In this document: piece after piece, positions 1-9,682 of the stretch
How the letters are laid out: each line of letters opens with the position of its first letter
Position numbering within the stretch: the stretch's first letter is position 1
NCBI GenBank assembly: GCA_002683405.1
Contig: NYTH01000051.1
Location: 35,166-99,165 of the forward strand
Source: Salinisphaeraceae bacterium
GTDB lineage: Bacteria; Pseudomonadota; Gammaproteobacteria; Nevskiales; Salinisphaeraceae
DNA: 64,000 bases
Reading direction: 5' to 3'
The notes under the pieces: model-generated
Database searches by the model: none
What the model was told of the DNA's origin: nothing
What the model saw: only the letters and a program-made list of their open reading frames with translations
Program-made: the position numbers and the translations under genes

Positions 1-546
1 GCTGCCTCGGGCGTGTTTCTACACCCCTTGGGTAGTGCCGACTCACTCAACGAAATCCTGGGAGAGCTGAACCTCGCGAACGACGTGTTCGTGTTCTCGG
101 CGCGATCAATTGAAGCCGTATCGGCACTGGGGCTTTGCGACGGCGTGGTTCAGTTCTGGGATCTCAACGAAGCAAGCGACCGCTACCTGCACTTCCTGAG
201 CGTTTTCGACCCGGTGGCCAGACAACTCGGACAAGCGCCGGGCGAGTTTTCCGACATGGATCTGTTCCAGATAAGGCTGCTGGCCATCCATGCGTTTCGA
301 CGCGCATCGCTCCACGCGCCCCGGCTCCCGGCCGCTTTATATCCGAACGGCTGGCCGGGCCTGGACGCGTATCATTTGTGCAAAAAGATTTACAGCCATA
401 GTTGGCAGGCTGCAGAGCAGTACCTTGACCGTCTGTACGCTGAGCAGGAAGAGCGTCCGAAGCCGCCATCTGCTTATTTCTACACTCGCTTTGGCGGCCT
501 CGCCGCCCACGATGACGAGGGCGCTCTGAGCTCTGCTGCCGGCTGA
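1..546 (+). CDS. PaaX-family regulator, C-terminal part (cut by window edge)
   Basis: The reading frame is open from base 1, so the gene starts outside the window; the in-frame GTG at 13 is unlikely to be the start. The visible part, about 181 residues, resembles the C-terminal region of PaaX-type repressors: a ferredoxin-like segment (residues about 20-60) and then a helical segment with FQIRLLAIHAFRR and LPAALYPNGWPGLDAY. In PaaX that region holds the conserved 'LP..LLP..WPG' block. PaaX proteins repress phenylacetate and related catabolic genes in response to CoA thioesters. The N-terminal winged helix is not visible, so the ligand and target are unknown. The gene converges on the DUF1329 gene, 30 bp away. 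Confidence 0.6.
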   Translation, partial: AASGVFLHPLGSADSLNEILGELNLANDVFVFSARSIEAVSALGLCDGVVQFWDLNEASDRYLHFLSVFDPVARQLGQAPGEFSDMDLFQIRLLAIHAFRRASLHAPRLPAALYPNGWPGLDAYHLCKKIYSHSWQAAEQYLDRLYAEQEERPKPPSAYFYTRFGGLAAHDDEGALSSAAG

Positions 547-576
547 ACAACTCTTGATCGCACCGCGCGGCTGCCC

Positions 577-1944
577 TCAGGTCGTGCCCCACGCGCGTAT
601 GGCGTTCTGGGTCAGATAGTCGTCGAAAATATACGAATCGTTTACCCGGGTTGAGTGCGACGCATCCAGTTCCTTGACCTGCTCAAGGCGGCTGATCCGT
701 CCGGTCTGAAAATCGAATGCGTGCAGATAGCACCAGGACCAGTAGGGGTGATCGCCGTCCATGAACTGCTCGCCATCCTGGTCATAGAGCCCGTAGCAGC
801 CGTCAAACGACTTGAACGGCTTGCCGGCGCGATCGTAGGTCACCATCGCAACGGGCATCAGATTACGCGCATCGAACCACACGCGTTTCTTGCCTACCGG
901 CGCTCTGGAAAATTTCACCGGCTCGGCCTCAACCACGATGGTCTCGGGCACCAGTTCAACCACACTTTCAAAAAAGCTCTGACCCTTGGGTCCGCCGTGC
1001 ACCGCATGGGCCCAGTTGTCGTTCTTCGGCTTCCAACCACCCGAGACGCCGGCCAGCAGGGGCTGCCGGCCCACAATTTTGTAGTTACCCCAGGTATGCA
1101 GCGGGTCGCCCGCGGCCCAGGCGTCGGAGAGATACAGGCAGGAACCCGGAACCAGCGGTTCGAATCGCTGATTGGTGGGGAACTGACGAATGCGCCGGAA
1201 GTCCGGAACATACCCGTACAGGAAAGGATACTGGTGCTGGTCGTACGGCCAGATGTTGAGAAACGAAGTGCCGGCATGCGACACCGGCGACGTGAAAATA
1301 ACGGAATTGAAGCGCAACTTGTCCAGATGTTCGGACCAGTACGGCTTCGGATCCATACTCACTCTGGCAACGGGGGCGAGTTCCGCCCAGACCAGGTCAT
1401 ACTGATAGTCAACCTCTCCCGACGTGTCGACGTCGTATTCACGAATCGCGTAAACGCTGGCGTCGTGTCGCCCCCAGCTGAGGGTCAGGCCGGCGAAATA
1501 TTCAAGAGCCGACTCCGGCTCGGGGAAGGGATTACCGCCGATCCAGGGTTTGCCCCTGTCGTCGACCACGTTCATCTGTTCGTCGAACCGCGCCTTGCCC
1601 TTGTTACGCAGGGTCGCTTCCTGGTACTCCCACGGACCGAGTCGCATGTAATCCGTAGTCTGCGGAACAACCCTCAGGCGCCGGCCCATTTCCGCCACGT
1701 GCATATACTTGGCAGGCTCAAGCAAATCCTTGACGCTCTCCACATTGTCGGCGGTTATCTCGTCGCCTTCGGCGACAGCGCCACCGGAGTAGTCCGATAA
1801 TGACTTGAGTTCGTCGGGATACGCTTTATCAATCTTGCCCTCGGACGCCATGGCGCTCCACAAGGGCGTGAAACCCAGGCTGGCCAGCGTCCCCGCGGAA
1901 GCGTGCTTCAGCAGCGTGCGTCTGTCATATCGTCGTATATGCAT
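577..1944 (-). CDS. DUF1329 family secreted protein (copy A)
   Basis: A 455-residue protein. The start is placed at MHIRRYDRRTLLK because GGTGGAG lies 6 bases before that ATG; an in-frame ATG five codons upstream is less likely. The N-terminus has a twin-arginine type signal (DRRTLLK followed by a hydrophobic stretch ending near SAMA). DUF1329 proteins have an outer-membrane-lipoprotein-sorting (LolA/LolB-like) fold and usually sit beside DUF1302 and MMPL genes in hydrocarbon and steroid degraders. The body holds the family-typical PDFRRIRQFPTNQRFEPLVPG. It is a paralogue of the gene at 5368-6750, which has matching motifs throughout. A role in moving hydrophobic substrate or lipid across the periplasm is inference. 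Confidence 0.75.
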   Translation of the reverse strand: MHIRRYDRRTLLKHASAGTLASLGFTPLWSAMASEGKIDKAYPDELKSLSDYSGGAVAEGDEITADNVESVKDLLEPAKYMHVAEMGRRLRVVPQTTDYMRLGPWEYQEATLRNKGKARFDEQMNVVDDRGKPWIGGNPFPEPESALEYFAGLTLSWGRHDASVYAIREYDVDTSGEVDYQYDLVWAELAPVARVSMDPKPYWSEHLDKLRFNSVIFTSPVSHAGTSFLNIWPYDQHQYPFLYGYVPDFRRIRQFPTNQRFEPLVPGSCLYLSDAWAAGDPLHTWGNYKIVGRQPLLAGVSGGWKPKNDNWAHAVHGGPKGQSFFESVVELVPETIVVEAEPVKFSRAPVGKKRVWFDARNLMPVAMVTYDRAGKPFKSFDGCYGLYDQDGEQFMDGDHPYWSWCYLHAFDFQTGRISRLEQVKELDASHSTRVNDSYIFDDYLTQNAIRAWGTT

Positions 1945-2048
1945 AACGGGCTCCACCATAAAAAAATCCAGTGGACCAGATGGCCCACTGCAAGGCCTCC
2001 CCGAGGGAGTTAGAACGGAGAGGGTGAGGAGAGTCGACTTGCGTCAGG

Positions 2049-4178
2049 CTAGAATTGATACGTAAACCTGAACACCAGTTCATCCGCGAAATCGATACGG
2101 CGCACCACGTTTTCGGTCGGCTCGCCGTGCAGGTCGCCATCGACGTAGTTGTAAAGCACTTCAACCACCTTGCCGCCACCCGGGTTGTACTGCAGGCCCG
2201 GCTGAATCAGCAGGCCGCCCTTGATGTCGTACAGTGCCGCCCACTCGATAACGAAGCGGCGGTTTGGCGTTGGCTGAAAGCCTGCGAACACGAAGTAGTT
2301 CGAGCTGCCGATACCGTCCGGAATGGTCGGGTCACTGCCATCTTCATCGTTGCCGCTATAGCCGCTCAGATGCAGACCGACCAGGTCGCTTTCGCTGCGG
2401 TACTGGTACTGGAATACCAGGTAGGCCGCCGGGTAGGCCGCCGACCACCGAGTCCACTTCTCGGCCACGAAGGACGCGATGGTCTCGTCGGCGGTCAGGT
2501 AGTCCTTGCTCAGGCCCGGGTCGGTGAAGACGCGGTCGGGGGTGTACTGGACTTCCAGGTTCAGAATGATCGAGTCGAGCCAGGTGTTTTCGCTGCTGGT
2601 GACATAGCTGCCGCCCAGGCCAAAGACATCTTCACGCTCGTAGTCGCGCTCGATATTACCACGCAAACCGCCCATCGGCCCGCCACCCTGGAAGAAGGTG
2701 TCTAGCTCGTTGCGCGCCTGCTCGAGATTGAAGGCTTCGGCGCCATAGATATCCTGCATGGCCGGAAAATCGAGAATTGCGTTGTTGAGCGCCTCGAAAC
2801 CGTTGACCCGCACGCCGCCAGCCACCGCGAACCAATCCTGCGAGGTGGCCGCGCCGGTCGGACCCGCCGCGATCGGCGCGTTGGCGAAGGCTTCATCGAT
2901 CGTGTCGTAAAGGGCGCAGGTCGTGGGCGAGTAGTTATCGCCGCCGCAAAGCGCGTCGTAGCCCGGCTCTGACGGCGACAGCTTCGCCTCGTACGCGGCC
3001 GTCACGATTTCGCCGACCGGGCCATACAGGCCCTTGTTCACGCCGGATTTCGTCCACCGGATCACGCCCAGCGGATTGTAGCGATGCGCGTACACCGCCT
3101 GCCATCCCCATGTGCCGTAGTCAGCCTTTATACGAAAGCCGGCATCCAGCTCAGTATCGTAACCACCCTCATAGTAGTTATCGAAGGGCTTGTTGAAGCC
3201 GGTGGGGATAACGTTATACGGCGTGTTCGGGTTGGGCAGAATGCTCGGCTGAAATTTCTTGACGAAAAAATCGCCGAGAATATTGTTGGTCAACTGATAG
3301 GTAGCCCGGACCGACAGTGCGGGTACGCGCTTGTCCGAGAATTCTTCAATCGCCCGATCCAGAATGAGGTGACGGCGGAAGTCCAGGCCGTTGGGAATAT
3401 CCAGCGTGCGGAAGAAGATACTGCTACCCCAGGCGATGGTCTGGTTACCCATACGCAGGGTCAGATCGCCGGACTTGTACTCCACCTGGAAGGTGGGCAG
3501 GTCAATCATGTAATGCTCACCCGCGATCTCGAGCGGATTGAGGTTCTTGTCGCCGTCCCGACCCTTGGCCTCGAAGTAGTTCACATCGTAATCGGGTGCC
3601 TGACCGCCCGTGAAACCGCCGGCGATGTCGTTGACGCTGTCGGTCTCGAACTCGTCGTACCAGCCCGGGTCGTACAGCGCGCGCATGCGCACATCGAGTT
3701 TCCAGTTGCGGGTGAACCGCGTCGTCATCGTGCCTTCAAGACGGAACTGCAGATAGTTCAGGTCGTCATCGGGGCGCGGCACGCTGTCGCTGCGGCGGAA
3801 CTGATCCATGACGCCGGGAATCGGCGTGGTCCAGTAACCGGGACTGGGCGTACCGGGGTCCTGGCCGGTTATGCCTGCAATGGCGCCAGTCAGGGCCGCG
3901 AGGGCACCGGGGTCCACCACGCCACCGGGCACAATGGTGCCGGGATCGGTGAATGCCGGCGGGAAATAGGCCTGGCGGGTAATCTCGGTATCGGAATAGG
4001 GCTGGTTACCCTGGTTGTAGAAATTCTGCGTATTGGACGTACGGATAGCCACGTCCGTCCTCAAAATACCCTGGAACACGGTGCTGTCCCAGAGCTCCTT
4101 GAATATGCCCGCACTGCTGATCGCAGGTGTCGCGGCCAGGGCCGCAGCCAGCCCGAATGTACCCAGTTTACTTGTCAT
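2049..4178 (-). CDS. DUF1302 family outer-membrane protein
   Basis: About 709 residues from the ATG at 4178, with an Ala-rich Sec signal peptide (MTSKLGTFGLAAALAATPAI). An AGGAGA lies about 16 bases upstream, far for a ribosome site; an ATG 11 codons earlier is possible but would place that motif inside the gene. Aromatic and acidic alternating segments and the C-terminal ELVFRFTYQF (terminal Phe) fit an outer-membrane beta-barrel. DUF1302 members co-occur with DUF1329 genes. An uptake pore or scaffold for hydrophobic substrates is inferred from the neighbourhood only. It lies between DUF1329 copy A and the YCF48-like gene in one minus-strand block. Confidence 0.7.
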   Translation of the reverse strand: MTSKLGTFGLAAALAATPAISSAGIFKELWDSTVFQGILRTDVAIRTSNTQNFYNQGNQPYSDTEITRQAYFPPAFTDPGTIVPGGVVDPGALAALTGAIAGITGQDPGTPSPGYWTTPIPGVMDQFRRSDSVPRPDDDLNYLQFRLEGTMTTRFTRNWKLDVRMRALYDPGWYDEFETDSVNDIAGGFTGGQAPDYDVNYFEAKGRDGDKNLNPLEIAGEHYMIDLPTFQVEYKSGDLTLRMGNQTIAWGSSIFFRTLDIPNGLDFRRHLILDRAIEEFSDKRVPALSVRATYQLTNNILGDFFVKKFQPSILPNPNTPYNVIPTGFNKPFDNYYEGGYDTELDAGFRIKADYGTWGWQAVYAHRYNPLGVIRWTKSGVNKGLYGPVGEIVTAAYEAKLSPSEPGYDALCGGDNYSPTTCALYDTIDEAFANAPIAAGPTGAATSQDWFAVAGGVRVNGFEALNNAILDFPAMQDIYGAEAFNLEQARNELDTFFQGGGPMGGLRGNIERDYEREDVFGLGGSYVTSSENTWLDSIILNLEVQYTPDRVFTDPGLSKDYLTADETIASFVAEKWTRWSAAYPAAYLVFQYQYRSESDLVGLHLSGYSGNDEDGSDPTIPDGIGSSNYFVFAGFQPTPNRRFVIEWAALYDIKGGLLIQPGLQYNPGGGKVVEVLYNYVDGDLHGEPTENVVRRIDFADELVFRFTYQF

Positions 4179-4246
4179 GATTGAACCCCGGTTCTCCTGT
4201 GATTTTTGCAACGCGCCGGGTCCGTGCGACCGGCAGCGTCTCCTCC

Positions 4247-5281
4247 CTAGTAAGGCAGCTGCACTATCCGCCCTGAATGACCGACCGCCAGCAACTTGCC
4301 GACCTTCTGCGCGTTACCGGCCTGTACCAGATCGACATACCAGCTTGTCGCCATGTCGTTGCCCTTGTCGGCGCGCCACGACTGGCCGGCATCCTCGCTG
4401 TAGAACGCCACACGCATGCCGGTCACCGCCATCTTGCTGCCGTCCATTAACGCCACCGCGAAAAGATTGGCGTCATCGGGGGCGCTGATGTCTTGCCAGG
4501 TCGCGCCATAGTCTGCGGTGCGAAGCAGCAACCCTGACTGACCGACCGCCATACCTACCCCGTCTTCGCCGATCTTCAGATCAAAGACACTGGGGCTGAT
4601 GGTTTCGATATTTGATTCACCGCGGTGACCCACGCACCAGCTGTGGCCCTCATCCACCGAATAGACGATGTAGCCAACCTCCCCGCCCAGAACCACGGCG
4701 CCCGAGTCGGTCACCTGCACGGTGTAAAGGCTGGGCTCCAGCAGCGCCTGATTCATGCCGCCGCCGCCCTGTTCGATGTCGATCAGACCTTCCCAGTCCG
4801 GCGCGGCAGCAATCCATTTTCTGCCTGCGTTTTCGGTTCTCAATACGGTGCCGAACGCGCCCACGATGTAGCCGAGACCGTTCGCATTCATATCGATTTG
4901 CAGCAGGCGCTCCTTGGTCCCGCTCGAGACGGTCTCCCACGCCCCATTGCTCTCACGGCGCAGGATGAGACCCTGCTGCCCGATGGCGACAATCACGCCA
5001 TCCACGGCCACCACGCCCAACAGCGCCAATTGCGTAGGCGCCTGCTCGGAGGTCCAGCTTGCGCCGCCGTCCTCGGTAATCAGCACTTCGCCCAACTCGC
5101 CTACCGCCACGCCGAAGTCGTCTTCCATGGCGATACTGAAAACGCGGTCATGGGCGATACCGTCCTGGAGGACGGAATAATCGGAATTCTCTTGTTTGGC
5201 CTCTTGTGCAGAGACCGCGCCAACAACCGCAAAAACAAGCAGTGCGGCGCGCAAAATTTTTGATGACAGGTTGTTTTTCAT
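4247..5281 (-). CDS. YCF48-like beta-propeller periplasmic protein
   Basis: The true start is MKNNLSSKILRAALLVFAVV (344 residues) with a Sec signal ending near SAQ; the open frame upstream is a shadow of the next gene. The mature protein is made of repeated units such as GELGEVLITEDGGASWTSE, GAFGTVLRTENAGRKW, GQSGLLLRTADYGATW and FYSEDAGQSW. These are the Asp-box/BNR-type repeats of YCF48-like (photosystem II stability factor HCF136-like) propellers. In non-photosynthetic bacteria such proteins sit next to DUF1329, DUF1302 and MMPL genes and probably act as periplasmic assembly factors. That role is inference here. Confidence 0.75.
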   Translation of the reverse strand: MKNNLSSKILRAALLVFAVVGAVSAQEAKQENSDYSVLQDGIAHDRVFSIAMEDDFGVAVGELGEVLITEDGGASWTSEQAPTQLALLGVVAVDGVIVAIGQQGLILRRESNGAWETVSSGTKERLLQIDMNANGLGYIVGAFGTVLRTENAGRKWIAAAPDWEGLIDIEQGGGGMNQALLEPSLYTVQVTDSGAVVLGGEVGYIVYSVDEGHSWCVGHRGESNIETISPSVFDLKIGEDGVGMAVGQSGLLLRTADYGATWQDISAPDDANLFAVALMDGSKMAVTGMRVAFYSEDAGQSWRADKGNDMATSWYVDLVQAGNAQKVGKLLAVGHSGRIVQLPY

Positions 5282-5367
5282 TGACCCCAACTCGGCTCCA
5301 GCCAGAAACCGCGGGCGGGCATCCCGCCCGCGGCCACAGACTTGCAGATACTCCTTCGCTGTCGAAC

Positions 5368-6750
5368 CTAGACGGTACCAAGCGCCTGAATGGCACCCTG
5401 CGTGCAGTAGGTCTCGTACAGCCAGTCCTGATCCGCGGCGAAGCGACCTTCGATGCCGGTACCGCGTTCGGCGTTGTGAGTCCGCGACTGACGCTTGGAC
5501 TGATGGTCGTAGATCATCACGTAAGTCCAGGACCAGGCCGGATCCTTGCCGTTCCAGCCGGGCACCATCTGGTCGCCCTTCTTGAACTGGGCGAAAGCCA
5601 TCTCGAAGTTGGCCCACAGCTTGCCCTGCTTGTCGTAACGCACGGCCGCACAGACCTGGCTGTTGCGGGTGTCGACGTAGACACGCTTCTTGCTGATCGG
5701 TGAACGCGGGAAGGCAGTCGGTTCGCACTCGACCACGATACATTCCGGGGTCATCTCGTATTCGGTTTCCCAGAACTTGTTGTTGCTGGCCTGCTCGACC
5801 GGCTCCCAGTTTTCGCGATCAATATTCACGTTGCCGTTCCAGGCGCCCAGCATCGGCTTGCGCTCGATGATCTTGTAGTTACCCCAGGTGAGGTAGGGGT
5901 CACCGGCACCCCAGGGGTCCGTCAGGAACCAGGTGGAGCCCGGAATGAGCGGCTCGAAACGCTGGTTGGCCGGGAACTGACGCACGCGACGGAACTGCGG
6001 CAGGTAGCCGTAAAGCTCCGGAATCTTGCGTTGGTCGTACGGCCAGTTGCTCAGGAACGCCGTGCCGCGCACGTCCTGCGACGAGGCGAAGTACACCGAC
6101 TGGCGACGAATCTCGTTTTCGTGCCCGGGGTAGGCCTTGCCGTCCAGACGGCCCTGCATCTGCAGCTCAACCCACTGGAAGTCGTAGCGGAATTCAAGCT
6201 TGCCGTCGCCGTTGAAATCCCACTGCTGAATGGCGTAGCAGTTGGCGTCCGCACGGCCCCAGCTCATGGCGAGGTTGGCCCAGGTTTCCTGACCGGTTTT
6301 CGGGTTCGGAAACGGCAGACCGCCACCGTAGGGCTTGCCGGACTGAGTCACCACGTTGCCGGTTTCGCTATCCAGCTTGGCCTCATTGCCAGGCTTCAGG
6401 TTGTTCATCGTGGCTTCGTAGTAGCCTGCGTTGAACATCTTGGAGATGTCGCGCTCCGGCGCCTTGATGCGGATCTCTCGACCTTCTTCCTTGATCTGCA
6501 GGTAGGCGCTGTCGTCGAGCAGATGCTTGATGTCCTCGACATTGTCCTTGGTGATCATGTCACCCGGCTTGAATTTGCCCTTGGTCTGGGCTTCAACGGA
6601 CCAGAGCTCATCCGGCCAAGCCTTTTGGACATCGGTGTCCTGCGCCATGGCCATGCCGTACGGCATGAGAACGCCGGCACCGGCACCCATGGCCGTATTC
6701 TGCAGCAGCTTGCGACGGCCGTAATCGATATCGTATTTGCGAATGTGCAT
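5368..6750 (-). CDS. DUF1329 family secreted protein (copy B)
   Basis: 460 residues from MHIRKYDIDYGRRKLLQ, chosen because GGAGGG precedes this ATG by four bases. The N-terminus carries a GRRKLLQ twin-arginine-like motif and a hydrophobic region ending at AMAQ. It shares with copy A the blocks PQFRRVRQFPANQRFEPLIPG, AWGAGDPYLTWGNYKI-like sequence and a C-terminal TQGAIQALGT (AIRAWGT in copy A). The two copies flanking a DUF1302 gene and a YCF48-like gene suggest duplication and specialisation. Function as for copy A: a periplasmic or outer-membrane partner in hydrophobic compound transport, by context. Confidence 0.75.
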   Translation of the reverse strand: MHIRKYDIDYGRRKLLQNTAMGAGAGVLMPYGMAMAQDTDVQKAWPDELWSVEAQTKGKFKPGDMITKDNVEDIKHLLDDSAYLQIKEEGREIRIKAPERDISKMFNAGYYEATMNNLKPGNEAKLDSETGNVVTQSGKPYGGGLPFPNPKTGQETWANLAMSWGRADANCYAIQQWDFNGDGKLEFRYDFQWVELQMQGRLDGKAYPGHENEIRRQSVYFASSQDVRGTAFLSNWPYDQRKIPELYGYLPQFRRVRQFPANQRFEPLIPGSTWFLTDPWGAGDPYLTWGNYKIIERKPMLGAWNGNVNIDRENWEPVEQASNNKFWETEYEMTPECIVVECEPTAFPRSPISKKRVYVDTRNSQVCAAVRYDKQGKLWANFEMAFAQFKKGDQMVPGWNGKDPAWSWTYVMIYDHQSKRQSRTHNAERGTGIEGRFAADQDWLYETYCTQGAIQALGTV

Positions 6751-6913
6751 ATCACCCTCCGGTTGCACTTACTTGTCCAGGCAATTGCCTGGTCGATCGT
6801 CAAGTCTCAGCCGAGCATCAGCCCGGTCCCTCGTGGCTGGGTCTTCTTTTATTGCTCACCGGTGGCGAGCCGCGCACCGCCCCTGACCCTCAAGGCGGCG
6901 CGAATTCAAAAAA

Positions 6914-9385
6914 TCAGGATGACGTGACTGTCGCGCCCGGCACCGATGGCGAGTCATCATCAACGCGCCGCGCACCAGTCCAGTGGGACAAATCCACGTT
7001 CTCGCCAACAATCAAGTCGTCCCGCTCGATGAACTTCGGCTTGATCAGCCACACGAGCAGCGGCAGCACGATCAGCGCGAGGAACATGTTGATGAGCATG
7101 ACCGCCGAAAGCAGCAGCCCCATATCGGCCATGAACTTCAGATCGGACAGGAAATACCAGGGCAGGATGCCGATGAGCATGACGAAGGCCGTGAACATGA
7201 TGGCCTTGCCCGTTGTGGTAATAGACGCCGTCAGGGTCTTACCGAGGTCCTTGTCCTGCGCCGAGTACTCCTCGACGATACGGGACAGCAAATAGATGCC
7301 GTAATCGATGCCGACACCCACACCGAGCACCGCCACCATTACGGAGTTGATGTCCAGCCCCACCCCCAGGAAGTACATGGCGGCCGTGAGGAAAAAGTTC
7401 GCCAGCGTGACCGGGATCAGGACGATAAAGGCTGCAACAATGGATCGATAAGCAAAGGTCGCAATGACCAGGATCGCCGCCGCGAGGCAGGCCAGGATTA
7501 ACCAGTGATAGCGCACCACGACCTGATTGCTGGCCTCCTGCAGGGCAATCGTCCCGGATGCCAGCAGCACCTTGAAACCGGGGTGGTCTTCGCCAACCGC
7601 CTCGACCGCCTTGCGTGCCGTGGCCAGCGCCGCGTCGATGGTTTCCTGCTTGTTGTCGCGATAAAACAGGGAAACAGTGGAGTCCTGGAAGTTGAAATCG
7701 CTGACGCCGGCAAAGTTGATCGGATTCTGACCAAAGGTCACACCCACCCGGGCGCCCGTAACTGCCTTGTCTTCCGGGTCCATCGGCAACCATTTGGGAT
7801 GCCCGCCCGACAACAGCCGATTACCCCGCTCGAGATAATCAGAAAAGGAGATCGTGGTGCGTGCCGGGATGGGCTCGGCATTTTCCGCAATGTGCTGAAT
7901 TTTCTTGGACACGCGATAGGCGTCGGCCGTACTGGCCGTGCGCAGCTGCATGTCGTCATCGTCTTTCGAGTCGAGAATGATCTCGAGGGAGTTCACGCCC
8001 GGGAAATGCCCGTTGATAGCGCGAACCGCGGTGTTGTAGTCCGATTCAGGCCAGAGCAGGTTGCTTCCCTCGACCGGATTGCCAATCTTGATCTGGAAGG
8101 CAAAGAAGATGGCCGCAGCCGACAATATCACCGACACGACGGTCGTCATCCGCGCGGTACGCCCCTGTACCAGGTTGGCGATTTGCGTCAGCAGGCCGCG
8201 CTGCAAGCGGTGAATCCCCTTCTCCTCGCCCTTGCCGACGATATCGTCAACGTTTTTGGGGGTCGGCAGATAGGACAGCAGAACCGAAATGAGAATGACG
8301 CCGGTGGGAATGATGCAGATGGCCCACCATCCGCAGAAGAGCGCGAAACGCTGCATGGCCGGCAGCGGCGCGATGCCGATGAACATGATGCCCAGGGCGT
8401 CGGTAATAATGCCCAGCACACTCGGCGCCATCATTACCCCCATGGTGATTTCGGCCGACTGTCGCTTGCTGTCGACGTGCCCCAGAATTTCGTAGAAGCG
8501 CTCCGTGAACTGAACCGAGTGCGAGAAGGTTCGCGCCACCAGCAGCAGAGGCACAATCATCAGCAGCGGCTCGATCGGCGACCCAATCCAGCCCACCAGC
8601 CCGAAGCCCCAGACGGCAGCCACCGCACTACAGATAATCGGCACCAGCACGCCCGTAACATTTCGCATGTAGAACGCCAGCGCCAGAACCAGCAGCAGCA
8701 GCGTCACGCCAAAGATTTCGTAGGTCTGCTCCTGGAGCTTGTACACCCACCCCGTCAGCATCGGCTGACCGGCCAGATAGATTTCGTGCGCATCGTCCTC
8801 GGCGGCCTGAGTCAGCTTGCGCACCTCGCGCCAGACCTGCCCGTACTCGAGCAGATGCTCATGGAATGCCACGTTGATCAGCGTGGCGGTATGATCGGGC
8901 GACACCAGATAACCGCTGGCCGATGGCGATCGCTCGACGCGGCGCTCGATGTCCCGCAGCTGCTCAGCCGCCGTGGGGACGCTGTCATCCATCACCGGCC
9001 GCATTTCCACGCCGTAAGGCGTGGCTTCGGCATAAGTGACTTTCTCCGTGGTAATCGAGATCAGGCGTTCGTGGTAAACGCCGGGTATGAGGTCGAGATT
9101 CTTCGTCAGATCCCAGACCTTCTGAAGCGTCTGCTCGTTATAGATATCCTCGCCGTCGGTGCGCTTGACCATCACCATGACGTTGAGGGGGTTACCAAAA
9201 TTCGGATGCTGCTTGAACACCTGCACGAAAGGATCGTCGGCCGGAAGCAGATCGGAGAAGATCGTCCGTATTTCTACGCCCGGGATACCGGCCGCAAATG
9301 CCACCGTCGTGGCCACGAAGAAGCCCGCCACCCAGGCGCGCCTGTCCATAAGCCACTTGGACATACGAAAACGAAACGAATCCAT
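6914..9385 (-). CDS. MMPL/RND-superfamily transporter
   Basis: 823 residues, preceded by AGGAGGAG eight bases before the ATG, so the start is clear. One membrane helix near residue 20, a large periplasmic domain, a bundle of about five helices (residues about 220-390), a second periplasmic domain and a second bundle (about 630-790) give the 12-TM two-fold MMPL layout. The second bundle contains GVGVGIDYGIYLLSRIVEEY, matching the acidic proton-relay helix of the family. It is the most upstream gene of the DUF1329/DUF1302/YCF48 block and is probably its energised inner-membrane component. Direction of transport and substrate are unknown. Confidence 0.8.
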   Translation of the reverse strand: MDSFRFRMSKWLMDRRAWVAGFFVATTVAFAAGIPGVEIRTIFSDLLPADDPFVQVFKQHPNFGNPLNVMVMVKRTDGEDIYNEQTLQKVWDLTKNLDLIPGVYHERLISITTEKVTYAEATPYGVEMRPVMDDSVPTAAEQLRDIERRVERSPSASGYLVSPDHTATLINVAFHEHLLEYGQVWREVRKLTQAAEDDAHEIYLAGQPMLTGWVYKLQEQTYEIFGVTLLLLVLALAFYMRNVTGVLVPIICSAVAAVWGFGLVGWIGSPIEPLLMIVPLLLVARTFSHSVQFTERFYEILGHVDSKRQSAEITMGVMMAPSVLGIITDALGIMFIGIAPLPAMQRFALFCGWWAICIIPTGVILISVLLSYLPTPKNVDDIVGKGEEKGIHRLQRGLLTQIANLVQGRTARMTTVVSVILSAAAIFFAFQIKIGNPVEGSNLLWPESDYNTAVRAINGHFPGVNSLEIILDSKDDDDMQLRTASTADAYRVSKKIQHIAENAEPIPARTTISFSDYLERGNRLLSGGHPKWLPMDPEDKAVTGARVGVTFGQNPINFAGVSDFNFQDSTVSLFYRDNKQETIDAALATARKAVEAVGEDHPGFKVLLASGTIALQEASNQVVVRYHWLILACLAAAILVIATFAYRSIVAAFIVLIPVTLANFFLTAAMYFLGVGLDINSVMVAVLGVGVGIDYGIYLLSRIVEEYSAQDKDLGKTLTASITTTGKAIMFTAFVMLIGILPWYFLSDLKFMADMGLLLSAVMLINMFLALIVLPLLVWLIKPKFIERDDLIVGENVDLSHWTGARRVDDDSPSVPGATVTSS

Positions 9386-9682
9386 TAAAACTCCTCCTGT
9401 CCGACGCTTGGCTGACTGCTCGCGGGCAGCCTGGCCGTCAGCGCATCCCCTTTATCGTTATTCAATGCCTGCAGTATATTCTGCAACTCGCAATACGGTA
9501 CTTATTTATTGCATTGCGCAGCAAAACTGTATCAAACTGCCAGGCGATGTCACACAACCATAGCGAATGTAAGTTATTCGTCAATGGAATTAATCGAGCC
9601 CTGACCGACATCTGCACAAGCAGATAATCATTTTTGAGGCTCCTTATAAAACACACGACCCTGCGAGAAAGGACAGAAGGCA
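9386..9682. promoter_or_regulatory. Divergent intergenic region with inverted repeat
   Basis: An AT-richer stretch between the divergent MMPL and oxidoreductase genes, so it should hold both promoters. At 9610-9625 there is a clean inverted repeat, ATCTGC-acaa-GCAGAT, 58 bases before the oxidoreductase start, which could be an operator. A TATAAA at about 9647 could be a -10 element but has no convincing -35 partner. No open frame here looks real. Confidence 0.35.

Noticed and set aside
655..1800. Long plus-strand open frame opposite DUF1329 copy A
   Set aside because: It mirrors the codon pattern of the real gene; there is no ribosome site and the product is His/Arg/Val-rich with no domain.
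7505..9388. 627-codon plus-strand frame opposite the MMPL gene
   Set aside because: Antisense shadow in high-GC DNA; product is Arg/His/Gln-rich without membrane or domain features.
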